From contig CABSMC010000033.1 in NCBI GenBank assembly GCA_902478715.1, positions 1 through 25,797 on the forward strand: a stretch of 25,797 nucleotides of DNA. Direction: 5' to 3'. The stretch comes from an uncultured Adlercreutzia sp. GTDB taxonomy: Bacteria; Actinomycetota; Coriobacteriia; Coriobacteriales; Eggerthellaceae. The notes beneath the pieces were generated by a model. It saw only the letters and a program-made list of their open reading frames with translations. It did no database searches and was not told the DNA's origin. The number at the start of each line of letters is the position of its first letter. Within the stretch, counting starts at the first letter, position 1. The position numbers and the translations under genes were made by a program. Shown piece after piece: positions 1-6,857 of the stretch.

Positions 1-518
1 CCCACCGCAATCACAAACACCAAACCGCCCACGAGCGCCACGGCCACCAGCCCGAGCGCCAACCAGCCCGGCTGCAGCCCCACCGTGAAGGTAAGCACGC
101 CGAAGGTGGTGAGCATGATGATGACAAAGCCCGAATCAATGGACAGCTGCATGAGCAGCGCCGCCGTGGTGCCCTTGCCCGCCTGCATGCCGTTGCGCGT
201 GGCCGTAGCCATGACAAGCGACGTGCCGGCCAGGTTCATAGAAGGCGCCACCGTGTTCATGAAGAAGGTGCCGAACACGAGCGAAAGCCCTGTGCGGTAG
301 CTGATGTGCCCGTTCACCGTGTTGAAGCAGGCCTGGAAGCCTCGGCCCTGGGCCAGGTACTTGCACAGCTGGGCCACCACCGCCGCAATGATGAAGAAGG
401 GCGTGCCCTGCTTGATGGTGTCGACGAGCTTCACCAGCGAGTCGCCGGAGAAGAATATGAATGCAAGCACAATGACGACCACCAGGCCGATCATGATCTT
501 CTGCAAATTGCCGCGCAT
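1..518 (-). CDS. YbhN/MprF-type flippase-like membrane protein (3' end cut by window)
   Basis: About 172 residues are visible before the window edge; the C-terminal part is missing. The protein is hydrophobic: a first membrane helix at residues 9-24, a second around 40-55, then the stretch GTFFMNTVAPSMNLAGTSL, which resembles the LPG_synthase_TM / UPF0104 (YbhN, AglD) family, and further helices near 115-170. Members are multi-pass membrane proteins, some of which flip or supply lipid-linked substrates; the substrate here cannot be told. The ATG at 518 has a good ribosome site (GGAGGTG) 5-6 bases upstream. It begins 43 bases after the ATP-grasp gene stop with no terminator between, so the two are probably co-transcribed. 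Confidence 0.75.
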   Translation of the reverse strand, partial: MRGNLQKIMIGLVVVIVLAFIFFSGDSLVKLVDTIKQGTPFFIIAAVVAQLCKYLAQGRGFQACFNTVNGHISYRTGLSLVFGTFFMNTVAPSMNLAGTSLVMATATRNGMQAGKGTTAALLMQLSIDSGFVIIMLTTFGVLTFTVGLQPGWLALGLVAVALVGGLVFVIAV

Positions 519-561
519 CAGCGCACCTCCGTCGTGGTAGGAGACAGGGGTAGGTGCATCA

Positions 562-1728
562 TTATAACGCGCCGCCCACAAACTCCATGAGATCGCTGCG
601 CAAAAGCCAGTCGCGCTCGGCCGCCCCCGTGCCTTCCGCGTCGGTTTCCAGGAACAGGAAGCCATAGAAGCCCACCGTCTCAGGATCGAAGCGATGGTAG
701 GACAGCACGTGGGAGAAATGGGCCAGCAACGCCTCGTGATCGAAGGGGGCGGAGAGATCAGCCGTAGGCGCTGGATTCAAGAGCGACATGGAGTACACCT
801 TCCCCGGCCGCGTCGCGTACAGCGCCGCCAAATCAACCGGCTCATCTTCTAGAAACGCCTCGTAAGTGCGCAGGCCCACACCGAAGAAGGCCACGTCCGT
901 GCCGCCGAGGCCCGCAAAGCGCAGAGGGTTGAACTCGATGGGGGCAATCGTGTCGCCGTCGACGCGCAGCTCCACGTGCACGGGAATGCTGCGAGCACCC
1001 ACCACCTCGTTTACGGCCGCCAGCCACGCCGTGAAGCGATCGTTCCACGCGTCTACAATGGCGCTGTCGGTAAGGTACATGCGGTCGGAGGTGTCCTCGG
1101 GACCGGCGAAGTCGTGGCGCAGGATGTTCAGGATGTGGGGTACGCCGTCTTCGTCGAAGTAGGCGTCCAGGGCATATTCCGTACCTGCGAGGTATCCCTC
1201 GATAAGGTACTCGTTGCCGCCGACGACGCTTTCCGGATACCGCTCGTGCCAGCCGTCCTCGCGCCGGGCGATGTCGGCCACGGCACGCGCCCAGTCGTCG
1301 GGCTCTTCAATGACGTAGACGCCCATGGAGCAGAAACCCACCGCCGGCTTCAATACCACCGGCAGCGGAAGATCGGCGACGTTCACCGCCTCCAGCCCCG
1401 CGCGATCGACGGTCTTGTGGAACAGGCCCGGACTTAAGGGCGCAAGCTTCTCGCGCATGGCGGCCTTGTCCTTGAACAGGCGGATGGCGTCGGTGAGCGT
1501 CGGGTTATCCACGTGGTCGAGGATCCAGGCCAGAGCGTTCTCGGAGTTCGTGTAGATGCGCTCCCCCGCTTCCAAGCGCCGGGCGCACTCGGCGGCGTCC
1601 ACCAAGTTCAACGCACGGCCGCCAACCGCCAACTTCTCGGTAAACTCGTTAGCAAGCACAGGATGCTGCGACTCCTCGATGTAGTCGAGCAGCGGCGCCG
1701 AGGCATAGGGTGCATCGAGAATGATCAT
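562..1728 (-). CDS. ATP-grasp domain protein
   Basis: This is a 388-residue soluble protein with the ATP-grasp layout. Residues 124-138 (VVLKPAVGFCSMGVY) form the ATP-binding lysine and glycine-rich loop. Residues 173-187 (EYLIEGYLAGTEYAL) fit the hinge strand and following segment. HVELRVDG (251-258) and IEFNP (264-268), with E253, E265 and N267, look like the magnesium-binding acidic/Asn set. Such enzymes join a carboxylate to an amine or thiol with ATP hydrolysis; the substrate cannot be predicted. The start has AAGGAG seven bases upstream. It sits between a DUF4430 lipoprotein gene, separated by a hairpin terminator, and a YbhN-like membrane protein, suggesting modification of a cell-envelope or small-molecule substrate. 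That role is inference. Confidence 0.8.
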   Translation of the reverse strand: MIILDAPYASAPLLDYIEESQHPVLANEFTEKLAVGGRALNLVDAAECARRLEAGERIYTNSENALAWILDHVDNPTLTDAIRLFKDKAAMREKLAPLSPGLFHKTVDRAGLEAVNVADLPLPVVLKPAVGFCSMGVYVIEEPDDWARAVADIARREDGWHERYPESVVGGNEYLIEGYLAGTEYALDAYFDEDGVPHILNILRHDFAGPEDTSDRMYLTDSAIVDAWNDRFTAWLAAVNEVVGARSIPVHVELRVDGDTIAPIEFNPLRFAGLGGTDVAFFGVGLRTYEAFLEDEPVDLAALYATRPGKVYSMSLLNPAPTADLSAPFDHEALLAHFSHVLSYHRFDPETVGFYGFLFLETDAEGTGAAERDWLLRSDLMEFVGGAL

Positions 1729-1751
1729 AGGGAACTCCTTCGAAGCGAGCT

Positions 1752-1785
1752 TTGCAAAACGGGCTCCTCACCTGGAGAAGCCCGT
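1752..1785 (-). terminator. Intrinsic terminator after the DUF4430 lipoprotein gene
   Basis: A stem ACGGGCT/AGCCCGT (1759-1765 with 1779-1785), extended inward by CTCC/GGAG around one bulged base, is followed on the minus strand by TTTT. It lies 24 bases after the lipoprotein stop and just upstream of the ATP-grasp ribosome site. The U-run is short, so termination may be partial. Confidence 0.6.
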
Positions 1786-1808
1786 CAGATTACCTGTTAG
1801 ACTCAAGG

Positions 1809-2318
1809 CTAGCCCACGTAGAACGACCACTGCACCGAGTCGCCGGCGGTCAGCTGGCACACGTCGCAGGCTTCCATCACCTGCTCGTCGTTCACCGTGT
1901 ACACCCAACCGGAGGCATCCCCCTCCGAGCCATTGGCGATGCCGTTGATGGACGTGACGAACTTGCCGTAGTCACTGTCCTCCGCCTGCACGTCCCAGCC
2001 CGTGGCCTCCAGAGCCTGCAGCACCGTGGAGCCATCGGATACCGTCACCTCGATGGTCTTGGGCTCGGCGCCGGCGCTTTCGGGCATCGTGATGGAAACG
2101 GGCACGACAATGTCCTCGGCCGCCTGGCCGGCCTCGATGGGGCCTTCTTCCTCGACCACCTGGGCCGCCTGCTCGGCCGCGTTCTCTCCGCTGCCGCTGC
2201 CGTCGTTATCGGCCGCCTCGCTGGCGCAGCCCGGCACCACCAGCAAGAAAGTAAGGGCCAGGGCCACCAAGGCCACGAGCCACTGCTTGGGAAGCTCCGT
2301 GATGTCGAATTTGTTCAT
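1809..2318 (-). CDS. DUF4430 (transcobalamin-like) lipoprotein
   Basis: The protein has 169 residues. An N-terminal hydrophobic segment (residues 13-30) ends in the lipobox VVPGC, with C31 as the lipidated cysteine. An acidic, Gly/Ser/Ala-rich linker (32-65) would lift the domain off the membrane. The C-terminal part (about 90-169) matches DUF4430 / transcobalamin-C-like: SDGSTVLQALEATG, then SINGIANG, SGWVYTVND and a final GDSVQWSFYVG. These small beta-rich domains are found in corrinoid-binding transcobalamin and intrinsic factor and in many bacterial surface proteins. Ribosome site AAGGA precedes ATG at 2318. A probable cobalamin riboswitch lies in the leader, so a role in surface capture of a corrinoid is a reasonable inference. 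No transporter genes adjoin it. Confidence 0.85.
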   Translation of the reverse strand: MNKFDITELPKQWLVALVALALTFLLVVPGCASEAADNDGSGSGENAAEQAAQVVEEEGPIEAGQAAEDIVVPVSITMPESAGAEPKTIEVTVSDGSTVLQALEATGWDVQAEDSDYGKFVTSINGIANGSEGDASGWVYTVNDEQVMEACDVCQLTAGDSVQWSFYVG

Positions 2319-2349
2319 AGTTCCTTATCCTTTCTTCCAGGGCCCTCTT

Positions 2350-2470
2350 GCTCGGCTCGGTGTTCCGACTTCGCCGCCGCCACGCCCTTCGGCGCAACGG
2401 CGAACCTTACGGTTACTGGCATAGCGCGGGCTTTCCACCCGCATTTCCCGAGGCACGTACCTGCCGCATT
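2350..2470 (-). promoter_or_regulatory. Probable cobalamin riboswitch
   Basis: Read on the minus strand, the leader of the DUF4430 gene shows the ordered conserved blocks of the cobalamin aptamer. They are a short GGCA/TGCC helix (2452-2465), GGGAA (2445-2449), a GCGGG-TGGAAAG-CCCGC hairpin in the place of the usual CCGG-TGAAAAT-CCGG (2426-2442), and GCCAGTAACC with a GTAA-capped hairpin (2402-2420). A B12-box-like AGTCGGAACACCGAGCC follows at 2354-2370. The lipoprotein ribosome site is about 30 bases further on, which would allow translational control. The match was made by eye; the CCAGTAACC block departs from the common CCACTGTAA form. Confidence 0.65.
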
Positions 2471-2538
2471 CTCGTCCACGGCGCGCACCGCGCTCCCACG
2501 CGCGGCCCGACGGGCCAATGACGTATCCATTATGGCGC

Positions 2539-2566
2539 AAAACGGCCGCCCCCGAAAGGGCGGCCG
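2539..2566 (-). terminator. Intrinsic terminator after AICAR transformylase
   Basis: A perfect 9-bp GC stem (CGGCCGCCC 2543-2551 with GGGCGGCCG 2558-2566) around a 6-base loop is followed on the minus strand by TTTT. It lies 55 bases past the transformylase stop. It separates the purine genes from the riboswitch-led lipoprotein unit. Confidence 0.8.
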
Positions 2567-2620
2567 CAAAGGGTTCGACAACCGACACCTTAGGCCCCAG
2601 ACAAGGCCCCAAACGCCCGA

Positions 2621-3802
2621 TTAGTGATGGAACAGGCGCATGCCGGTGAAGGCCATGGCGATGCCGTACTTGTTCGCCACCTCGATGACGTTGTCGTCGC
2701 GGATGGAGCCGCCGGGCTCGGCGATGTAATCGACGCCGGACTTGCGGGCGCGCTCCACGTTGTCGCCGAAGGGGAAGAAGGCGTCGGAGCCCACGGTCAC
2801 GCCGCCCATCTTCGCGATCCAGTCTTTCTTCTGCTCGCGGGTGAGCGCCTTGGGCTGCTCGGTAAATACGCGCTGCCACTCGCCGTCGCGCAGCACGTCG
2901 TCGCACTCGTCGTCGGACAGGTACACGTCGATGGCGTTGTCGCGATCGGGACGGCGAACGTCGTCCTTGAAGGGAAGGTTCAGCACCTCGGGCATCTGGC
3001 GCAGCCACCACTGGTCGGCCTTGTTGCCCGCCAGGCGCGTGCAGTGGATGCGGCTCTGCTGGCCGGCGCCCACGCCGATGGCCTGGCCGTCCTTCACGTA
3101 GCACACGGAATTGGACTGGGTGTACTTCAGCGTGATGAGCGCGACGATCATGTCGATCTTCGCGGCTTCGGGAATCTCCTTGTTCTCGGTCACCACGTTC
3201 TCCAGCAGCGCCTCGTTGATCTCGAAGTTGTTGTGACCCTGCTCGAAGGTGATGCCGAAGACGTCCTTCAGCTCGGTTTCGGCCGGTACGTAGTCGGGAT
3301 CGATCTGCACCACGTTGTAGGAGCCCTTGCGCTTGGTCTTCAGAATCTCCAGCGCCTCGTCGGTGTAGCCCGGCGCGATGATGCCGTCGGACACCTCACG
3401 CGCCAGATAGCGGGCCACATCGGCGTCGCACACATCAGACAGCGCCGCCCAGTCGCCGTAGGAGCACAGACGGTCGGCACCGCGGGCGCGAATGTAGGCG
3501 CAGGCGATGGGGGAAAGCTCGCCCTCCTCTTCCACGAAGTACATGGCGCGGTCGGTCTCGGTGAGGGGATGGCCCACAGCGGCCCCAGCCGGGGACACGT
3601 GCTTGAAGGAAGCGGCCGCCGGCAGCCCCGTGGCCTCCTTCAGCTCCTTCACGAGCTGCCAGGAGTTGAAGGCGTCGAGGAAGTTGATGAAGCCGGGCTT
3701 GCCGTTCAGCACCTGAATGGGCAGATCGCTGCCGTCCTTCATGAAGATGCGCGACGGCTTCTGATTCGGGTTGCAGCCGTACTTGAGTTCCAGTTCGTTC
3801 AT
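2621..3802 (-). CDS. purH: Stand-alone AICAR transformylase (formyltransferase half of PurH)
   Basis: The 393-residue protein transfers a formyl group from 10-formyltetrahydrofolate to AICAR, giving FAICAR, the penultimate step of IMP synthesis. Family signatures are clear: KYGCNPNQKPSRIF at the start, FKHVSPAGAAVG, KYTQSNSVCYVKDGQAIGVGAGQQS in the middle, and at the end SDAFFPFGDNVERARKSG, EPGGSIRDD and FTGMRLFHH. The usual bifunctional PurH is about 510-530 residues with an N-terminal cyclohydrolase (MGS-like) domain; that domain is absent. The next gene upstream (4062-4703) encodes a PurO-type cyclohydrolase that supplies the missing activity. A ribosome site (AGGAGAC) precedes ATG at 3802. 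Confidence 0.93.
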   Translation of the reverse strand: MNELELKYGCNPNQKPSRIFMKDGSDLPIQVLNGKPGFINFLDAFNSWQLVKELKEATGLPAAASFKHVSPAGAAVGHPLTETDRAMYFVEEEGELSPIACAYIRARGADRLCSYGDWAALSDVCDADVARYLAREVSDGIIAPGYTDEALEILKTKRKGSYNVVQIDPDYVPAETELKDVFGITFEQGHNNFEINEALLENVVTENKEIPEAAKIDMIVALITLKYTQSNSVCYVKDGQAIGVGAGQQSRIHCTRLAGNKADQWWLRQMPEVLNLPFKDDVRRPDRDNAIDVYLSDDECDDVLRDGEWQRVFTEQPKALTREQKKDWIAKMGGVTVGSDAFFPFGDNVERARKSGVDYIAEPGGSIRDDNVIEVANKYGIAMAFTGMRLFHH

Positions 3803-3838
3803 AAGTCTCCTATCTAATGGCTTTCTGTCTCCTCGGGG

Positions 3839-3952
3839 GCGAAGCTACGCGGTATTCTGATTCGCTCAGACAGTCCTCGCTTTGCGGAAATGCCCACTGG
3901 GCATTTCCAGTCGCTGCGGAACTCGCTCGGTCAGAACACCCCGCATCTTCGC
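3839..3952. repeat. Large imperfect intergenic palindrome
   Basis: The centre (3886-3908) is an 11-bp perfect inverted repeat, GGAAATGCCCA, around one base. The outer arms also pair imperfectly: about 18 of 24 positions agree between the stretch starting GCGAAG at 3839 and the stretch ending CTTCGC at 3952. No U-run follows on either strand. It resembles a REP/MITE-like element in the gap between purO and the AICAR transformylase. Confidence 0.6.
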
Positions 3953-4055
3953 TAAGCTCAACCATGGTTGAGGGTGCGCAGTTCGCTCGCTGCGGAACTC
4001 GCTTGGTGAGCGGCGCCCCGCATCCCGCTAAGCTCAACCATAGTTGAGGGTGCTC
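3917..4055. repeat. Two tandem copies of a ~76-bp unit with CTCAACCAT palindrome
   Basis: Two imperfect direct copies share TGCGGAACTCGCT, CCCCGCATC, CGCTAAGCTCAACCAT and GTTGAGGGTGC in the same order, offset by 76 bases. Copy 1 contains a perfect 16-base palindrome CTCAACCATGGTTGAG (3957-3972). Copy 2 (4033-4048) has one changed central base. The block overlaps the larger palindrome to its left and ends just after the purO stop. Confidence 0.7.
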
Positions 4056-4061
4056 GCATCC

Positions 4062-4703
4062 CTAATCGCCGAGATTCTTGTTGTAGAGGGTCACTTCACC
4101 GCCGACGTTGGCATACAGGCTCACCTTGTTGTCGTCGTTCAGGGCAGCCCACAGGGCATCGGGGGTCGGCAGCGTGACGGGGATGGGCTCGCCGGCGAAG
4201 GTGGGCAGCGGATTGCCGTCGCCCTGGTAGGTGCTGATGAAGTAGCCGCAGCCCTCATCGACGCCCTCGTAAGCGAAGAACTCGCGGATGCAGCGATCGC
4301 CCTCGCCGTGCTTCAAGATGGACACCTCGAAAGAGCCGTCGGGGTTCACGATAGCCGAGATGCGCGGCGTGAAGTTCGGAGCGTCGGGCTCGTACTCGCG
4401 CTGCATGCAGCCGGCGCGGAAATCGCCCGCCTCCACGATAGTGTCGGTCTGGTCGCCGTTGGTGACCACAAGCGCGTCGCCCATCGTGCGCACCGGGTGG
4501 TAGATGATGAGGCTCGGGTCTTCCAGAAGCGCGGGATCGTGGGCCTCGGTGCGGATGCCGTCGGGCTCGATGGCGAAGATGCGGTTGCGGCTGTTGACCG
4601 AGCGACCCATGATGAAGTAGTACACGGTGTCCTTGCCCACCACGATGCCTCGGCCCGGGTAGGGGTTGTTCTTCAGCAGTTCAACGAGGTCTTGCACGGG
4701 CAT
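4062..4703 (-). CDS. purO: IMP cyclohydrolase, PurO type
   Basis: At 213 residues this is close to archaeal PurO (about 200) and matches the IMP_cyclohyd family (PF07826), which closes FAICAR to IMP. Visible family features are NPYPGRGIVVGK near the N-terminus, YFIMGRSVNSRNRIF, YHPVRTMGDALVVTNGDQTD, the FTPRISAI strand and the C-terminal SLYANVGG. The start is the ATG at 4703, directly behind AGAAAGGGA. An ORF extending upstream to 4895 would add a non-conserved N-terminus, so it was not used. With the downstream transformylase gene it rebuilds the two activities of PurH from two unrelated polypeptides. A terminator-like hairpin lies 95 bases upstream of the start. Confidence 0.88.
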   Translation of the reverse strand: MPVQDLVELLKNNPYPGRGIVVGKDTVYYFIMGRSVNSRNRIFAIEPDGIRTEAHDPALLEDPSLIIYHPVRTMGDALVVTNGDQTDTIVEAGDFRAGCMQREYEPDAPNFTPRISAIVNPDGSFEVSILKHGEGDRCIREFFAYEGVDEGCGYFISTYQGDGNPLPTFAGEPIPVTLPTPDALWAALNDDNKVSLYANVGGEVTLYNKNLGD

Positions 4704-4797
4704 TCCCTTTCTCTTGAGGCTCTCCGGCGTTGCCGCGACCCCTGCGCTTTCCGCATCGGCCCTCGGCACGTCGGTATCTTCTGCATCTCGCCCAACG

Positions 4798-4833
4798 AAA
4801 AAGGGCAAGCCCCTCCTGAGAGAAGGCTTGCCC
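4798..4833 (-). terminator. Intrinsic terminator between xdhC-like gene and purO
   Basis: A 9-bp stem GGGCAAGCC/GGCTTGCCC (4803-4811 with 4825-4833) is followed on the minus strand by TTTTT. It is 172 bases past the XdhC-like stop and 95 bases before the purO start, so it could also act as a leader attenuator of purO. The rest of the 301-base gap (4834-5004) shows no further gene, repeat or promoter that I can support. Confidence 0.75.
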
Positions 4834-5004
4834 AGACGGTCGGCGAGGTGTGCGCGCTGCTCCCCCGTGGTTCCCCACGCATAGCCGTCAGTCACAGCGC
4901 GTTCGCTTCAGGGAGCAGGGTATCACGGAAAGAGCCTCCTGAGGAAGAGTGCTCCCCGTTTTCCCACGGCTTTTCCGTCGGCGGCTCGCGCACAGGAAGA
5001 GCGG

Positions 5005-5997
5005 CTACTCCCGGCCCAAGCTTTTCTCGTGGCGGTTGCGGGCCTCGTCGCTGTAGCGCTGCTTGTAACGCACATCGACCAGCTCGGCCACGATGGCGAT
5101 GGCCAGCTCAGCCGGGGTCTTAGCGCCGAACTTGAGCCCGATGGGGCGCTTCACGCGATCCCAATCGGCCTCAGAAATGCCCGCGTTGATGACGAGGTCG
5201 TGCACGGTAGAGTTCTTCCCCGCGCACCCCATCATACCCACGTAGTGCACGCCGTTCTGCAGCGCCCAGATGCAGCTTTCCGGGTCGAACATATGCCCAC
5301 GCGTGAGCACGCACACATAGTCATCGGGACGCGCCGGCATGTTGGCCAGTTCGTCGAAGTTGCCCCCGTGCAGCATAATGCGCTCGGCTTGCGGGAATCG
5401 TTCCTCATTCAAGAAGGCGGGGTCGTAATCGACAGCCACCACATGGAAGCCCACGTGATCGGCAAGCTGCGCCACTTCCACGGCAGCATCCGATGCACCG
5501 AGCAACCAGACACGCACCTTCCCGAAGAGCGGCTCGCTGGCCCAGGTGAGGCCGTCGAACTGGTCGCTGTGCATCGAAGGGCCGCGGGTAACGTCCTTTG
5601 CCTGGAAGGTATCGCGAGGCGAAAGCTCACGCGAGGCCACGATCTCCTTGGCGTCGTTGCAGAAGAACACGAGCGGCTCGCCATCGGCGGAACCTTGCTC
5701 GCCGTACTTCTTCGTGACCTCATTGTCCACGTTGCCCTGAGCGGCAGCTGCATCGTAGACGACCTTGAAGCCGAGCCAAGCCAGATCGCCTTCATCCATG
5801 GCGCGCAGAGCACGCTCAAACGTAGGAATGTCGGCCTCGGTCAGCGTGGCGGCGATGGCCTGCAGCGTCTCGGGGCCGATATGCGGATCGCCCGCCGTTG
5901 CCTCCTCCGAGAACGCCGGAAAATCCTCCACGGCCAGCACCGGAGTGCGCCCGGCTTGCAGATCTTCAATGATGGTTGCTATAGTTTCGCGCTTCAT
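5005..5997 (-). CDS. XdhC-family protein with C-terminal Rossmann domain
   Basis: The protein has 330 residues. The C-terminal half (about 160-325) matches the XdhC Rossmann domain: VRVWLLGASDAAVEVA (nucleotide-binding turn), VVAVDYDP, YVCVLTRGHMFD, YVGMMGCAGKNS and the closing RPIGLKFGAKTPAELAIAIVAELV. XdhC proteins bind molybdenum cofactor and help mature molybdenum hydroxylases such as xanthine dehydrogenase. The first 150 residues do not clearly match the canonical XdhC_CoxI N-domain. The start is ATG 5997, with GGAGGA five bases upstream; the alternative TTG at 6012 would place that ribosome site inside the gene. No molybdenum hydroxylase is encoded in the window. Its place among purine genes suggests purine-related redox chemistry, which is inference. 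Confidence 0.82.
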   Translation of the reverse strand: MKRETIATIIEDLQAGRTPVLAVEDFPAFSEEATAGDPHIGPETLQAIAATLTEADIPTFERALRAMDEGDLAWLGFKVVYDAAAAQGNVDNEVTKKYGEQGSADGEPLVFFCNDAKEIVASRELSPRDTFQAKDVTRGPSMHSDQFDGLTWASEPLFGKVRVWLLGASDAAVEVAQLADHVGFHVVAVDYDPAFLNEERFPQAERIMLHGGNFDELANMPARPDDYVCVLTRGHMFDPESCIWALQNGVHYVGMMGCAGKNSTVHDLVINAGISEADWDRVKRPIGLKFGAKTPAELAIAIVAELVDVRYKQRYSDEARNRHEKSLGRE

Positions 5998-6026
5998 TGC
6001 TTCCTCCAACAAAAACTTTTTCGAAT

Positions 6027-6180
6027 TTGGTCACAAAATCGAGTTTTGGGTTTTTGGGATAACCCAATTTGCTCCTAAAACTCCTATGTGCAACCAAAAC
6101 AACAGGGAATGCAACCCATTTTCGTCTATTTCAACCGTCAACAGCCATTCGAAAAACCCAGAACTCGACTTTGTGACCAA
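6027..6180. repeat. MITE-like element with 29-bp inverted repeats
   Basis: The arms 6027-6055 and 6152-6180 are inverted copies over 29 bases with two differences; both contain TTGGTCACAAA, TCGAGTT and TGGGTTTTT blocks. They enclose about 96 bases of AT-rich sequence with no ORF. A smaller hairpin TTGGG-ATAA-CCCAA is also present in the left part. The element fills the purN to xdhC-like gap (5998-6239) and is markedly AT-richer than the genes around it. Confidence 0.65.
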
Positions 6181-6239
6181 AAAATCTGAAATTCTTGTCA
6201 TTGGCCCGGGATCGGCCGCTCGCTTGACGCCAGATTGCC

Positions 6240-6857
6240 CTAATTGGCAGAGCGGATGTGAATCTTGCGGTCGGCGTCCAAGGTCATGCGACCTTCGGCG
6301 ATGGCGCGCAGCACCTCGGGGTAAATGACGTGCTCCGTTTCATGGATGCGCGCCTCCAAGGCATCGATGTCGTCGCCTTCCAGCACCGGCACCGCCCGTT
6401 GGGCCACGATAGGGCCCTTGTCGTAGTCCTCGTTAGCCAGATGTACCGTCACACCCGTTACCTTCACGCCAGCGTCCCACGCGTCCTGAATAGCGTGAGC
6501 CCCCTTGAACGAGGGCAGCAGCGCCGGGTGCAGGTTCAGCACATGGTCGGGAAAGGCGTCAAGCACCACCGGGGTGAGTTTGCGCATGTAGCCGGCCATG
6601 ACCAGATACTCGGCCCCGGCTTCCTGCATGATGGCAGCGATGCGCCCATCGGCAGCCTCGCGATCTTCGTAGCAGGAACGATCGAACACCGTCACGGGAA
6701 TGCTCGCCGCCCGAGCCCGCTCGATGCCATAGGCGTCGGGGCGCGACGACAGCACATGCACGATCTCCACGGGCAGGCCATTCGCGATCTCGTCGATAAT
6801 GGCCTGCAGGTTCGTTCCGCTGCCGGAGAGCAGCACGCCGATCTTCAGCTTCTCCAT
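6240..6857 (-). CDS. purN: Phosphoribosylglycinamide formyltransferase
   Basis: The 205-residue protein formylates GAR to FGAR with 10-formyltetrahydrofolate in purine synthesis. The N-terminal SGSGTNLQAI (11-20) binds the phosphate. The catalytic set is visible: N108 and H110 in LNLHPALLPSFKGAHA, H139 in GVTVH and D146 before KGP, each offset by two from the E. coli N106, H108, H137 and D144. The stretch MAGYMRKL is typical. Its ATG overlaps the purM stop by one base (TAATG), so the two are translationally coupled. An AT-rich inverted-repeat element follows instead of a clear terminator. Confidence 0.95.
   Translation of the reverse strand: MEKLKIGVLLSGSGTNLQAIIDEIANGLPVEIVHVLSSRPDAYGIERARAASIPVTVFDRSCYEDREAADGRIAAIMQEAGAEYLVMAGYMRKLTPVVLDAFPDHVLNLHPALLPSFKGAHAIQDAWDAGVKVTGVTVHLANEDYDKGPIVAQRAVPVLEGDDIDALEARIHETEHVIYPEVLRAIAEGRMTLDADRKIHIRSAN

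Noticed and set aside
2325..3104. Minus-strand frame overlapping the AICAR transformylase in another frame and running through the riboswitch
   Set aside because: It is Arg/Gly-rich shadow sequence; the transformylase frame and the non-coding leader explain the region.
3839..4055. CRISPR array
   Set aside because: There are only two imperfect 76-base copies with palindromes, no regular spacers and no cas genes.
4704..4895. N-terminal extension of the PurO-type enzyme to 4895
   Set aside because: The extension crosses a terminator hairpin and lacks family similarity; the ATG at 4703 has a ribosome site and gives family length.
5998..6012. TTG start at 6012 for the XdhC-like gene
   Set aside because: The GGAGGA ribosome site lies inside this extension and points to ATG 5997.
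6027..6180. Insertion sequence with transposase
   Set aside because: No ORF between the inverted repeats; too short for a transposase.
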